From NCBI RefSeq assembly GCF_021044825.1, contig NZ_JAJNOC010000008.1, positions 1 to 64,000 on the forward strand: a stretch of 64,000 nucleotides of DNA, read 5' to 3'. Below the pieces are notes generated by a model. It saw only the letters and a program-made list of their open reading frames with translations, did no database searches and was not told the DNA's origin. Position numbers and translations under genes: made by a program. The number at the start of each line of letters is the position of its first letter. Position 1 is the first letter of the stretch. This DNA comes from Massilia phyllostachyos (GTDB taxonomy: Bacteria; Pseudomonadota; Gammaproteobacteria; Burkholderiales; Burkholderiaceae_D). This document shows, piece by piece, positions 47,691 to 60,155 of the stretch.

Positions 47691-49607
47691 TTACTTGATC
47701 GCCAGCAGCATCTCATTGAGACGCTTCACGAACGACGCCGGATCGGTCAAGCTGCCGCCTTCCGCCAGCATCGCCTGATCGAACAGGATGTGCGACCAGT
47801 CCCCGAAGCGCGCGCCGTTCGCGTCTTCGTACTTCAGGCGCTGCACCAGCGGGTGGTTCGGGTTGATCTCGAGGATCGGCTTCGATTCCGGCGCGCTTTG
47901 CCCGGCGGCCTTCAGCATGCGCAGCAGGTTGCCGGACAGTTCGTTCTCGTCCGCGACCAGGCAGGCCGGCGAGTCGGTCAGGCGGAACGTCACGCGCACG
48001 TCCTTGGCCTTGTCGCCCAGCGCGCCCTTCATCTTGTCGACCAGTTCCTTGTAGCCCGCTTCGACTTCCTCGTGCTCCTTCTTTTCAAGCTCGTCTTCCA
48101 GCGCGCCCAGGTCCAGGCCGCCCTTGGCGACCGACACCAGCTCCTTGCCGTCGAAGTCGTTCAGGAAGGACAGCATCCACTCGTCGACGCGGTCGGTCAT
48201 GAGCAGCACTTCGACGCCCTTCTTGCGGAAGATCTCGAGGTGCGGGCTGTTCTTGGCTGCGGTGTAGCTGTCGGCGGTGACGTAGTAGATCTTGTCCTGG
48301 CCTTCCTTCATGCGGCCGACGTAGTCGCCGAAGGAGACGGTCTGCTCGTCCGAATCGTTGGCGGTCGAGGCGAAGCGCAGCAGCTTGGCGATGCGGTCCT
48401 TGTTGGTGGCGTCCTCGCCGATGCCTTCCTTGAGCACCTGGCCGAACTCCTTCCAGAAGGTCGCGTATTTATCCTTGCCTTCCTGCTCTTCGGCGTTCGC
48501 CATCTCTTCCAGCATGCCCAGCACGCGCTTGGTCGAGCCTTCGCGGATCACCTTCACGTCGCGCGACTCCTGCAGGATCTCGCGCGAGACGTTCAGCGGC
48601 AGGTCCGACGAGTCGATCACGCCCTTGATGAAGCGCAGGTAGGTCGGCATCAGCTGCTCGGCGTCGTCCATGATGAACACGCGCTTCACGTACAGCTTGA
48701 TGCCGGCGCGCTTGCTGCGGTCCCACAGGTCGAACGGCGCATGCGCCGGCACGTACAGCAGCTGGGTGTATTCGCTGCGGCCCTCGACCCGGTTGTGGGT
48801 GTAGGCCAGCGGATCCTGGAAGTCGTGCGAGACGTGCTTGTAGAACTCGTTGTACTGCTCTTGCGTGACATCGGACTTCGAACGGGCCCACAGCGCGCTG
48901 GCCTGGTTCACGGTCTCGAGTTCGTCCTTGACGACGGTCTGCTTGGCTTCCTCGTCCCACTCTTCCTTCTGCATCACGATCGGCAGCGAGATGTGGTCCG
49001 AGTACTTGCGGATGATGGACTTGAGCTTCCACGACGACAGCAGCTCTTCCTCGCCGTCGCGCAGGTGCAGGATCACGTCGGTGCCGCGGCCCGTCTTCTC
49101 GATCGACTCGAGACTGTAGTCGCCCTCGCCGGTCGACTCCCAGCGCACGCCTTCGGAGGCGAAGGCGCCGGCGCGGCGGGTGTTGACGATGACCTTCTCG
49201 GCCACGATGAAGGCCGAGTAGAAGCCGACGCCGAACTGGCCGATCAGGGCCGCGTCCTGCTGCTGGTCGCCGGAAAGCTTGCTGAAGAATTCCTTGGTGC
49301 CCGACTTGGCGATGGTGCCCAGGTGCGAGATGACTTCGTCGCGGCTCATGCCGATGCCGTTGTCCGAGATCGTGATGGTGCGCGCATCCTTATCGAACGC
49401 GACCTTGATTCTGAGCTCGTGGTCATTGCCGTACAGGGCGTCGTTGTTGATCGCCTCGAAGCGCAGCTTGTCGGCCGCGTCGGACGCGTTCGAGATCAGT
49501 TCGCGCAGGAAGATCTCCTTGTTCGAATACAAGGAGTGAATCATCAGTTGCAGCAGCTGTTTTACTTCTGCCTGGAAGCCAAGGGTTTCTTTTTCGGCGA
49601 CTGCCAT
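47691..49607 (-). CDS. htpG: Hsp90-family chaperone HtpG
   Basis: A 638-residue GHKL chaperone with normal domain order: N-terminal ATPase (ELISNASDAADKLR, DNGIGM and GQFGVGFYSAF), middle domain and C-terminal dimerisation domain. No charged-linker expansion is present, as usual for bacteria. A strong sigma-32 promoter lies upstream (49674-49701), so heat-shock induction is expected. Confidence 0.97.
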   Translation of the reverse strand: MAVAEKETLGFQAEVKQLLQLMIHSLYSNKEIFLRELISNASDAADKLRFEAINNDALYGNDHELRIKVAFDKDARTITISDNGIGMSRDEVISHLGTIAKSGTKEFFSKLSGDQQQDAALIGQFGVGFYSAFIVAEKVIVNTRRAGAFASEGVRWESTGEGDYSLESIEKTGRGTDVILHLRDGEEELLSSWKLKSIIRKYSDHISLPIVMQKEEWDEEAKQTVVKDELETVNQASALWARSKSDVTQEQYNEFYKHVSHDFQDPLAYTHNRVEGRSEYTQLLYVPAHAPFDLWDRSKRAGIKLYVKRVFIMDDAEQLMPTYLRFIKGVIDSSDLPLNVSREILQESRDVKVIREGSTKRVLGMLEEMANAEEQEGKDKYATFWKEFGQVLKEGIGEDATNKDRIAKLLRFASTANDSDEQTVSFGDYVGRMKEGQDKIYYVTADSYTAAKNSPHLEIFRKKGVEVLLMTDRVDEWMLSFLNDFDGKELVSVAKGGLDLGALEDELEKKEHEEVEAGYKELVDKMKGALGDKAKDVRVTFRLTDSPACLVADENELSGNLLRMLKAAGQSAPESKPILEINPNHPLVQRLKYEDANGARFGDWSHILFDQAMLAEGGSLTDPASFVKRLNEMLLAIK

Positions 49608-49673
49608 CTTGTTCCTCGTCGGTAAATCTGGTTAAGGTTCATCGGGACGCTTGCACGCAAGCGGATTGCAGCG

Positions 49674-49701
49674 ATATGGGCACGGCGCGCGATATTTCAA
49701 G
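49674..49701 (-). promoter_or_regulatory. sigma-32 heat-shock promoter of htpG
   Basis: Reverse strand CTTGAAA (49701-49695), a 14-bp spacer, then CCCATAT (49680-49674). This matches the RpoH consensus CTTGAAA-N11-16-CCCCATnT well. It lies about 67 bp before the htpG start codon. Confidence 0.85.
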
Positions 49702-49798
49702 AGCATTTTTTGCAAGTAATGCGTTCTCGACAGAAAGTACCTGCCCGCCCTGATGTTGTCGATATACAATGTCATTTCCGTCAATTTTGCTACGCAAG

Positions 49799-53599
<3,801 letters not shown>

Positions 53600-53684
53600 A
53601 TTCCGGCGCCCGCATGTCGAAAACCCTGTCGCTGGTTCGTCGTGGGAGCAGCAGCACCCCGACAACCACGACTGGAGATCCGAC

Positions 53685-54170
53685 ATGAAACAGGCAACCC
53701 GCGCCATCCCCGAAGGCTTCCACAGCATCACCCCGCACCTGGTCTGCGAAGGCGCGGCCAGGGCGCTCGACTTCTACCGCGACTGCTTCGGCGCCGTCGA
53801 AGTCTCGCGCATGCCCGGCCCGGACGGCCGCATCATGCACGCCGAGCTGCGCATCGGCGATTCGATGGTGATGCTGGCGGACGACTTCCCGGACTACGGC
53901 AGCCCCGGCCCGATCGCCCTGAAGGGCTCGCCGGTGGTGATGCACCTTTATGTACGCGACGCCGACGCCGTGTGGGAACGCGCGATGGCGGCCGGGGCGA
54001 AACCGCTGATGCCGCTGGGCGACGCCTTCTGGGGCGACCGCTACGGCCAGTTCCTCGATCCCTTCGGCCACCGCTGGGCCGTCGCCACCCACCAGCGCGA
54101 CATGACGCCGGACGAAATCCAGGAGGCGATGGCGAAGGAGATGCCGCCCGAGTGCGGCGGCGGCGCCTGA
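53685..54170 (+). CDS. VOC-family protein (PhnB/glyoxalase-like)
   Basis: A 161-residue vicinal-oxygen-chelate fold protein. ITPHLVCEGAARALDFYRDC is the typical first beta-alpha unit, IMHAELRIGDSMVML the metal-side strand, and WGDRYGQFLDPFGHRWAV the conserved C-terminal strand of PhnB-like members. The reaction is unknown. The family includes glyoxalases, dioxygenases and resistance proteins. ATG 53685 has GGAGAT upstream. It ends 10 bp from convergent MocR. Confidence 0.85.
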   Translation: MKQATRAIPEGFHSITPHLVCEGAARALDFYRDCFGAVEVSRMPGPDGRIMHAELRIGDSMVMLADDFPDYGSPGPIALKGSPVVMHLYVRDADAVWERAMAAGAKPLMPLGDAFWGDRYGQFLDPFGHRWAVATHQRDMTPDEIQEAMAKEMPPECGGGA

Positions 54171-54180
54171 TCGTCGTTTC

Positions 54181-55593
54181 TCATCCGCCCAGGGCGCGCT
54201 CCAGCAGGCGGATCGTGCCCGCGTCCTGCAGCGCCGCGACGTTCAGGCGCATATGGGTCGATGCCAGCTGCTTCGGCGAGAACAGGCTGCCCGGCGCCAG
54301 CAGCAGATCGTCGCGCAGCGCACGCGCCGCCAACAGATTGGTGTCGACGCCGGCGTCGACCCAGACGAACAGGCCCGCGCCCGGCGCCGGGTCCGGCCGC
54401 AGGCCGAGCGCTTCCAGCTGGCGCAGCGCGCGCGGACGCGCGGCGTCCAGGCGGCCGCGCACCCGGTCGAGGTGCTTGCGGTACAGGCCCTCGGACAGGA
54501 TCTTGTACACCACGCGCTCGCCGATGTCGGAGGTGGACAGCGTCGAGAGCATCTTGCGGTCGGCCAGGCGCTCGGCCCGCTCGCCGGACGCGGCGATGAA
54601 ACCGACCCGCAGGTTGGGCGCCATCGATTTCGAGAAGCCGCTCAGGTAGATCACGCGCTTCAAGCCGTCCAGCGCCGCCAGCCGCGCGGCGCCGCCGGGA
54701 TGCAGGTCAGCATAGATGTCGTCCTCGACCACCGTGAAATCGAACTGCTCGGCCAGGCGCAGCAGTTGATACGCCTTGGCGGCCGAGATCGAGGTCGAGG
54801 TCGGGTTCTGCAGCACCGAGTTGATCACGAACAGGCTGGGCCGGTGCAGCGCCGCCAGCTCGGCCAGCTGCTCCATGTCGGGCCCGTCGGCCAGGCGCCG
54901 CACACCGACCACGTTCAGGCCCAGCGCGGCAAAGGAGCCGAACATCAGGAACCAGGCCGGGTCGTCGACCAGCACGGTGTCGCCCGGCCGGCAGAATTCG
55001 CGCGCCACCAGGTCGAGCGCCTGGGTCACGCCGACGGTGGTGACGATCTGCTCGGGGCCGGCGGCGATCTCGCGTTCGGCCAATTTGAGCTGCAACTGCT
55101 GGCGCAGCGGCAGGAAGCCGTGCGGGGTGCCGTAGGCCAGTAGGGCGGCGCTATTCTGGCGGCTCAGTTCGCGCAGGGCGTTGGCGACCGCGGCGCCGTC
55201 CAGCCAGTCGGCCGGCAGCACGCCGGCGCCGGGGGACAATTGCAGCGGCGCCTGGCGGAACAGGCTGCGGATCAGCCAGGCGACGTCGAGCGCGTCCGCA
55301 TTGCCGCGGGATGGCACGGCTTCATGGCGCGCCGGTTGCGGCCGCTCGCGCACGAAGAAGCCGGCGCCGCGCCGCGAATCGAGGTAGCCCTGGGCCACCA
55401 GGCGGTCGTAGCCGGCCACCACCGTGAAGGGCGAGACGCCGTGGGTGGCGGCGAACCGGCGGATCGAGGGCATGCGCACGCCGGGGCGCAGCACGCGCTC
55501 CTCGATGCTGGCCGCCACCGTGCGCACGATCTGGTCGGCCAGGGGTTCGCCGGAATCGCGCGCCAGCGGCATGGGGGCGTGTGTACTGGGCAT
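54181..55593 (-). CDS. MocR-type regulator (GntR HTH plus aminotransferase domain)
   Basis: A 470-residue fusion. The N-terminal winged helix (LRPGVRMPSIRRFAATHGVS) is GntR-like. The rest is a fold-type I aminotransferase domain with the PLP lysine in YLSGFSKSMAPNLRVGF. MocR proteins bind PLP or an aldimine as effector and usually control a divergent gene, here a DMT-family exporter 114 bp away. Repeats of TGTACTGG lie in the gap and at its own start, fitting autoregulation. Confidence 0.9.
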   Translation of the reverse strand: MPSTHAPMPLARDSGEPLADQIVRTVAASIEERVLRPGVRMPSIRRFAATHGVSPFTVVAGYDRLVAQGYLDSRRGAGFFVRERPQPARHEAVPSRGNADALDVAWLIRSLFRQAPLQLSPGAGVLPADWLDGAAVANALRELSRQNSAALLAYGTPHGFLPLRQQLQLKLAEREIAAGPEQIVTTVGVTQALDLVAREFCRPGDTVLVDDPAWFLMFGSFAALGLNVVGVRRLADGPDMEQLAELAALHRPSLFVINSVLQNPTSTSISAAKAYQLLRLAEQFDFTVVEDDIYADLHPGGAARLAALDGLKRVIYLSGFSKSMAPNLRVGFIAASGERAERLADRKMLSTLSTSDIGERVVYKILSEGLYRKHLDRVRGRLDAARPRALRQLEALGLRPDPAPGAGLFVWVDAGVDTNLLAARALRDDLLLAPGSLFSPKQLASTHMRLNVAALQDAGTIRLLERALGG

Positions 55594-55646
55594 CTCGCCA
55601 TCACAGTGAATAAATTAAATGGGCAGGTGTACTGGGACTGTATTGG
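55582..55646. promoter_or_regulatory. candidate MocR operator repeats
   Basis: TGTACTGG occurs at 55582-55589 and 55628-55635, and TGTATTGG at 55639-55646. The last two are 11 bp apart (one helical turn), the usual spacing of MocR direct-repeat sites. The first overlaps codons 2-4 of the MocR gene. Confidence 0.6.
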
Positions 55647-55707
55647 TGCGCAGCGCTAGCATAGGCTTGTGTCTTCGCCAATGCAACCGCTCTCGCACAG
55701 GATCCCC

Positions 55708-56610
55708 ATGAGTATCGCGTTCTGCTCACGCCCTGCCGCTCCCGATACGGAAGTGCGCGCCATGCTGCTCGGCCTGTTCGCCGTGGCGCTCTTCAGCCTT
55801 ACCCTGCCGTTTACCCGCATGGCGGTTGGTGAACTCGATCCGCTGTTCCTCGCACTCGGACGCGCCCTCGGCGCGGCGGTGCTGGCGGCGGCCTGGCTGG
55901 CCTGGAAGCGGGCGCCGCTGCCGCCGCGCGCGGCCTTGCTGCCGCTGATCCTGGTCGCCGCCGGATGCATCGTCGGCTATCCGCTCCTGACATCGATCGC
56001 TTTGCGCACCGTGCCGGCCGGCCACGGCGCCCTGCTGGTCGGCGTGCTGCCGCTGGCCACGACCCTGTACGCCGCCCTGCGCGACTTCGAGCGGCCGTCG
56101 CGCGCCTTCTGGGCCATGGCCGCCGTGGGCTCCGGCCTGGTGGCGCTGTTTGCCCTGGTGGAGGGGGGCGGCGGACTGCACGCCGCCGACCTCCTGATGT
56201 TCGCCGCCGTCCTGCTGGCCGCCATGGGCTATGCCGAAGGAGGCCGCCTGTCGCGCACCCTCGGCGGGCCGCAGACGATCTGCTGGGCCCTGCTGCTGGC
56301 TGCGCCCGTGCTGCTCCCGATCCTGCTCTGGCAGGGGCTGCCGCCGGCCGACGTGAGCGCGCGTTCCTGGTTCGCCTTCGGCTATGTGACGGTGATGTCG
56401 ACGATGGTGGGTTTTTTCCTGTGGTACCGCGCCCTGGCGCTGGGCGGCGTGGCGCGGGTCGGCCAGGTGCAGCTGTTGCAGCCCTTCCTCAGCCTGCTCG
56501 GCGCCGCCGTGTTGCTGGGAGAGGCGCTCACCCTCGGCAACTGCCTGTTCGCCCTGGCCGTGGCTGCCGTCGTGTTCGCGAGGCGCCAAATGGCGGTGCA
56601 TCGACAGTAA
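55708..56610 (+). CDS. DMT/EamA-family transporter
   Basis: A 300-residue membrane protein with ten predicted helices in two five-helix EamA repeats (first helix LLGLFAVALFSLTLPF). Members export amino acids or metabolites. ATG 55708 follows CAGGA. A GTG at 55669 lacks a site. Divergent from and probably controlled by the MocR regulator, so a substrate linked to amino acids or vitamin B6 is possible, but this is inference. Confidence 0.85.
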   Translation: MSIAFCSRPAAPDTEVRAMLLGLFAVALFSLTLPFTRMAVGELDPLFLALGRALGAAVLAAAWLAWKRAPLPPRAALLPLILVAAGCIVGYPLLTSIALRTVPAGHGALLVGVLPLATTLYAALRDFERPSRAFWAMAAVGSGLVALFALVEGGGGLHAADLLMFAAVLLAAMGYAEGGRLSRTLGGPQTICWALLLAAPVLLPILLWQGLPPADVSARSWFAFGYVTVMSTMVGFFLWYRALALGGVARVGQVQLLQPFLSLLGAAVLLGEALTLGNCLFALAVAAVVFARRQMAVHRQ

Positions 56611-56674
56611 AACGTGTCGCGAGAGGCTGGCTGGACTTACAATATCGGCTTCCATCAACACAAGGTCAACAATC

Positions 56675-57136
56675 ATGTCCGTCTACGACAAACTCAAAGA
56701 ACTCAACATCACCCTGGCCGCGCCGGCCACCCCGGCCGCCGCCTACGTCATGTACGTACAGACCGGCAACCTCGTGTTCATCTCCGGCCACATCGCCAAG
56801 AACGCCGACGGTTCGCCGAACGCCGGCATCCTGGGCCGTGACAAGACCACGCTAGAGGGCCAGGCCGCCGCGCGCTCGGTCGCCATCGACCTGATCGGCA
56901 CCCTGCAGGAAGCCGTGGGCGGCGACCTGAACCGCGTGAAGCGCATCGTCAAGGTGATGAGCCTGGTCGCCTCGACCCCGGAATACAACGAGCAGCACCT
57001 GGTCACCAACGGCTGCTCCGAGCTGATCGGCGAAGTCTTCGGCGAGGCCGGCAAGCATGCGCGCTCGGCCTTCGGCGTGGCGTCGCTGCCGCGCGGCACC
57101 TGTGTCGAGATCGAAATGATCGCCGAAGTCGGCTGA
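56675..57136 (+). CDS. RidA-family protein
   Basis: A 153-residue YjgF/YER057c/UK114-fold protein. VQTGNLVFISGHIA, the mid-protein GDLNRVKRIVKV and the ending PRGTCVEIEMIAEV are family hallmarks. RidA hydrolyses reactive enamine/imine intermediates made by PLP enzymes. The usual Arg is visible in LPRGTCVE. Two PLP-linked genes flank it, including an aminotransferase 147 bp downstream, which fits a detoxifying role. Confidence 0.88.
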   Translation: MSVYDKLKELNITLAAPATPAAAYVMYVQTGNLVFISGHIAKNADGSPNAGILGRDKTTLEGQAAARSVAIDLIGTLQEAVGGDLNRVKRIVKVMSLVASTPEYNEQHLVTNGCSELIGEVFGEAGKHARSAFGVASLPRGTCVEIEMIAEVG

Positions 57137-57283
57137 ACATTAGTTTATATTCACACGACATTTGTTTAGCCGCTTGCGGGCTGGGCCTACCCGGCCCGGT
57201 CCATCCCCGAAGCCGCTACCCGCGTGCTTTATAATGGCCCGGCACTACCCATGCGGTCCCTTCCTGTGAGAGTCTGAGAGACT

Positions 57284-58477
57284 ATGAAAATCGAGAATCC
57301 AAACCCCATCCAGTGGCAGTTTTCAGAGCGCGCGCAGCAGCTGCAAAGCTCGTTCATCCGCGAAATCCTGAAGATCACCCAGCGTCCGGAGATCATCTCC
57401 TTCGCCGGCGGCCTGCCATCGCCAGCCACCTTCCCGGTCGACGTCATGAAGGCGGCCTACGACAAGGTGCTGTCGCAAACCGGCAAGGTAGCGCTGCAAT
57501 ACGGCCCGACCGACGGCTACGGCCCGCTGCGGGAATGGATCGCGAATTCGCTCTCCACCGAGGGTTCCCGCATCCTGCCGGAACAGATCCTGATGACCTC
57601 GGGCTCCCAGCAGGCGCTGGACCTGCTGGGTAAAGTCCTGATCGACGAAGGCAGCCGCGTACTGGTCGAGACCCCCAGCTACCTGGGCGCCCTGCAGGCC
57701 TTCTCGGTCTACCGCCCCGAATTCGCCTCGGTCGAGACCGACGAGCACGGCCTAGTGCCGTCCTCGATCGACGCCATCGCGCATGGAGCCCGCCTGCTGT
57801 ACGCGCTGCCGAACTTCCAGAACCCGACCGGCCGCTCGCTGTCGCTCGAGCGCCGCCAGGAACTGGTGGAAACCTGCGCCCGCCTGGGCCTGCCGCTGAT
57901 CGAAGACGATCCTTACGGCACCCTGTCCTACCGCGGCGAGCCGATGCCGAAGATGGTCGCGATGAACCCGGACGGCGTGATCTACATGGGTTCCTTCTCG
58001 AAGGTGCTGACCCCGGGCATCCGCCTCGGCTACGTCTGCGCCCCGCTGCCGCTGGTGCGCCGCCTCGAGCTGGCCAAGCAGGCCGCCGACCTGCACACCG
58101 CCCAGCTGACCCAGATGGTCGTGCACGAAGTGGTCAAGGACGGCTTCCTGGACCAGCACATCCCGACCATCCGCAAGCTCTACGGCGACCAGTGCCAGGT
58201 GATGCTGGACGCGATGACCGAACACTTCCCGTCCGGCGTGACCTGGACCAGGCCGGAGGGCGGCATGTTCATCTGGGTGACGCTGCCGAAGAGCGTCGAC
58301 GCGATGAAACTGCTGGATCAGTCGCTGGCGGCACGCGTGGCCTTCGTGCCGGGCGCGCCGTTCTACGCCAACGAGCCGGAAACCAACACCCTGCGCCTGT
58401 CGTTCGTCACCGTGCCGCCGGAACGCATCCGCGAAGGCATTGCCATCCTCGGCAAGCTGATCAAGGACATGCTGTAA
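57284..58477 (+). CDS. PLP-dependent aminotransferase (LysN/2-aminoadipate type)
   Basis: A 397-residue fold-type I aminotransferase. The N-terminal ISFAGGLPSPATFP, TSGSQQALDLLGKVLIDEGS, PNFQNPTGRSL and the PLP lysine in YMGSFSKVLTPGIRLG are typical of the 2-aminoadipate/kynurenine/aromatic aminotransferase subgroup. There is no HTH domain, unlike the MocR gene. Substrate unknown. TATAAT at 57230-57235 is a likely -10, and a hairpin terminator follows the stop. Confidence 0.85.
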   Translation: MKIENPNPIQWQFSERAQQLQSSFIREILKITQRPEIISFAGGLPSPATFPVDVMKAAYDKVLSQTGKVALQYGPTDGYGPLREWIANSLSTEGSRILPEQILMTSGSQQALDLLGKVLIDEGSRVLVETPSYLGALQAFSVYRPEFASVETDEHGLVPSSIDAIAHGARLLYALPNFQNPTGRSLSLERRQELVETCARLGLPLIEDDPYGTLSYRGEPMPKMVAMNPDGVIYMGSFSKVLTPGIRLGYVCAPLPLVRRLELAKQAADLHTAQLTQMVVHEVVKDGFLDQHIPTIRKLYGDQCQVMLDAMTEHFPSGVTWTRPEGGMFIWVTLPKSVDAMKLLDQSLAARVAFVPGAPFYANEPETNTLRLSFVTVPPERIREGIAILGKLIKDML

Positions 58478-58489
58478 CAGCAACATCGA

Positions 58490-58512
58490 CCGCCGGCCCA
58501 CGCCGGCGGTTT
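58490..58512 (+). terminator. terminator after the aminotransferase gene
   Basis: CCGCCGGC-CCAC-GCCGGCGG with an 8-bp perfect stem, followed by TTT. The T run is short, so efficiency is uncertain. Confidence 0.6.
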
Positions 58513-58631
58513 ACCGTTCGTACCGGTAAAACATTTGCAGGTTTAGTGGATTTCTAGCAACATACGTTGCCGCAAGCGATCGTGAACGGAGTATGATCTT
58601 CGCGTCACACTCAGCCAACTCCAGCGACCGC

Positions 58632-59999
58632 ATGAATTCCCCCACTTTCGCGATCCCGGCGCCCGCGCGCCAGGCCGCGATCCTCATCGTGGACGACGCA
58701 CCCGCCAGCCTCGGGCTGCTGCACGACCTGCTCCGTGCCCAGGGTTACCGCACCTTCGTCGCCACCTCCGGCGAACGCGCATTGGACCTGGCCGAGCGCG
58801 TCCAGCCCGACCTGATCCTGCTCGACGTGATGCTGCCCGGCCTGGACGGCCTGGAGACCTGCCGCCGTTTGAAATCGGAGCCGGCCACCGCCGACATCCC
58901 CGTCATTTTCGTCAGCGCCTGCTCCAGCACCGAGGACATCGTCGCCGGCTTCGACTGCGGCGCCGCCGACTACATCGCCAAGCCGCTGCGCCCGCCCGAG
59001 GTCTGCGCCCGCGTGCGCGCCCAGCTGCGCTTCCGCTCCGCCAGCCAGGTCGACACCCACCAGGCGCGCCACCTGCGCATGATCGTCGAAGGCATGGACG
59101 AGGGCCTGATGCTGCTCGGCCTCGACGGCCGCATCCAGTACGCCAACCCGGCCAGCGAACGCTGCCTGGGCTACAGCGGCAGCGAACTCACCGGCCGCCA
59201 GCTGGCCGCCCTGCTGGCCGAGCCGGCCGCCAACGACTACGCCGCTTTCTTCGCGCTGCGCGCCAACGGCCGCGGCGAGGATGCGATCCAGGAGCGCTGC
59301 CGCGGCACCCGCGAAGTGCGCCTGCTGCGCCCCGACGGCAGCGTACGCGCGATGGACCTGAGCCTGTCGCCGATGGCTTCCGGCGAACACCTGTTCGTCG
59401 CCCTGCTGCACGACATCGCCCACCACAAGCGCTCCGAGGACGCGCTGCAGCGCGCCGCCCTGGCCGACCCGCTCACCGGCATCGCCAACCGCCGCCACCT
59501 CGACGCCTGCCTCGAACGCGAATGGCAGCGCGCGATGCGCAACGGCCAGCCGATCTCGCTGGTGGTGCTCGACGTCGACCACTTCAAGCGCTACAACGAT
59601 TTACTCGGACACGCCGCCGGCGACCAGTGCCTGCAGGCGGTGGCCAGCACCGTGCGTTCTCAGGCCCTGCGCGCGGCCGATCTCGCCGCCCGCTACGGCG
59701 GCGAGGAGTTCGTGCTGCTGCTGCCCGAGACCCCCTACGAAGGCGCATCCCGCCTGGCCGACGCCCTGCGCGCCGACATCGAACGCCTGCGCGTGCCGCA
59801 TCCGGGGGCCGAGGGCGGCTACGTCACCGCCAGCGTGGGGGCGGCGACCATCGTGCCGACGCAGTTCGATGATTTGGGGTCGCTGTTCGTGGCGGCGGAT
59901 CGGGCGATGTATGAGGCGAAGGCGGATGGGCGGAATCGGGCGCGGGCAGTGCGGGCAGGCTATGCCTGGGAGTCGGTACAGCACGCACTGGCCCGATGA
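58632..59999 (+). CDS. REC-PAS-GGDEF diguanylate cyclase
   Basis: A 455-residue response regulator. The REC domain has VDDAPA and phosphoacceptor Asp in LLDVMLPGLDG, Lys in IAKPLRPPE. A PAS domain (MIVEGMDEGLMLL to HHKRSED) follows, then a GGDEF domain with RYGGEEF and LADPLTGIANRRH, active by its motif. No RxxD inhibitory site precedes GGEEF (LAARYGGEEF). An ATG at 58593 would add 13 residues, but GGAG is only one base from it and TATGAT there looks like a -10. ATG 58632 is preferred. Confidence 0.9.
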   Translation: MNSPTFAIPAPARQAAILIVDDAPASLGLLHDLLRAQGYRTFVATSGERALDLAERVQPDLILLDVMLPGLDGLETCRRLKSEPATADIPVIFVSACSSTEDIVAGFDCGAADYIAKPLRPPEVCARVRAQLRFRSASQVDTHQARHLRMIVEGMDEGLMLLGLDGRIQYANPASERCLGYSGSELTGRQLAALLAEPAANDYAAFFALRANGRGEDAIQERCRGTREVRLLRPDGSVRAMDLSLSPMASGEHLFVALLHDIAHHKRSEDALQRAALADPLTGIANRRHLDACLEREWQRAMRNGQPISLVVLDVDHFKRYNDLLGHAAGDQCLQAVASTVRSQALRAADLAARYGGEEFVLLLPETPYEGASRLADALRADIERLRVPHPGAEGGYVTASVGAATIVPTQFDDLGSLFVAADRAMYEAKADGRNRARAVRAGYAWESVQHALAR

Positions 60000-60015
60000 T
60001 TGATTTGTTAGCCTG

Positions 60016-60135
60016 AAGACCGTCATGCGCGCCACTGGCGCCCATGACTCCCGGCGCAGGCCGGAATCCAAGTTTGCACGCATATCGACTGCACATGCAA
60101 AATTGGGCACCGGCCTGCGCCGGTGCGACGGTCTT
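60016..60135. repeat. composite hairpin repeat of the CCGGCG...GGCCGG type, copy 3
   Basis: AAGACCGTC and GACGGTCTT form the outer arms. CCGGCGCAGGCCGG and CCGGCCTGCGCCGG form the next, and CCAAGTTTGCA and TGCAAAATTGG the inner. It fills the gap between convergent diguanylate cyclase and FGGY kinase. Related by CCGGCG-AGGCCGG-ATCCAAGTT to copies at 24836 and 29398. Confidence 0.7.
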
Positions 60136-60155
60136 GGGGTCAGCGGTACTAAAAT

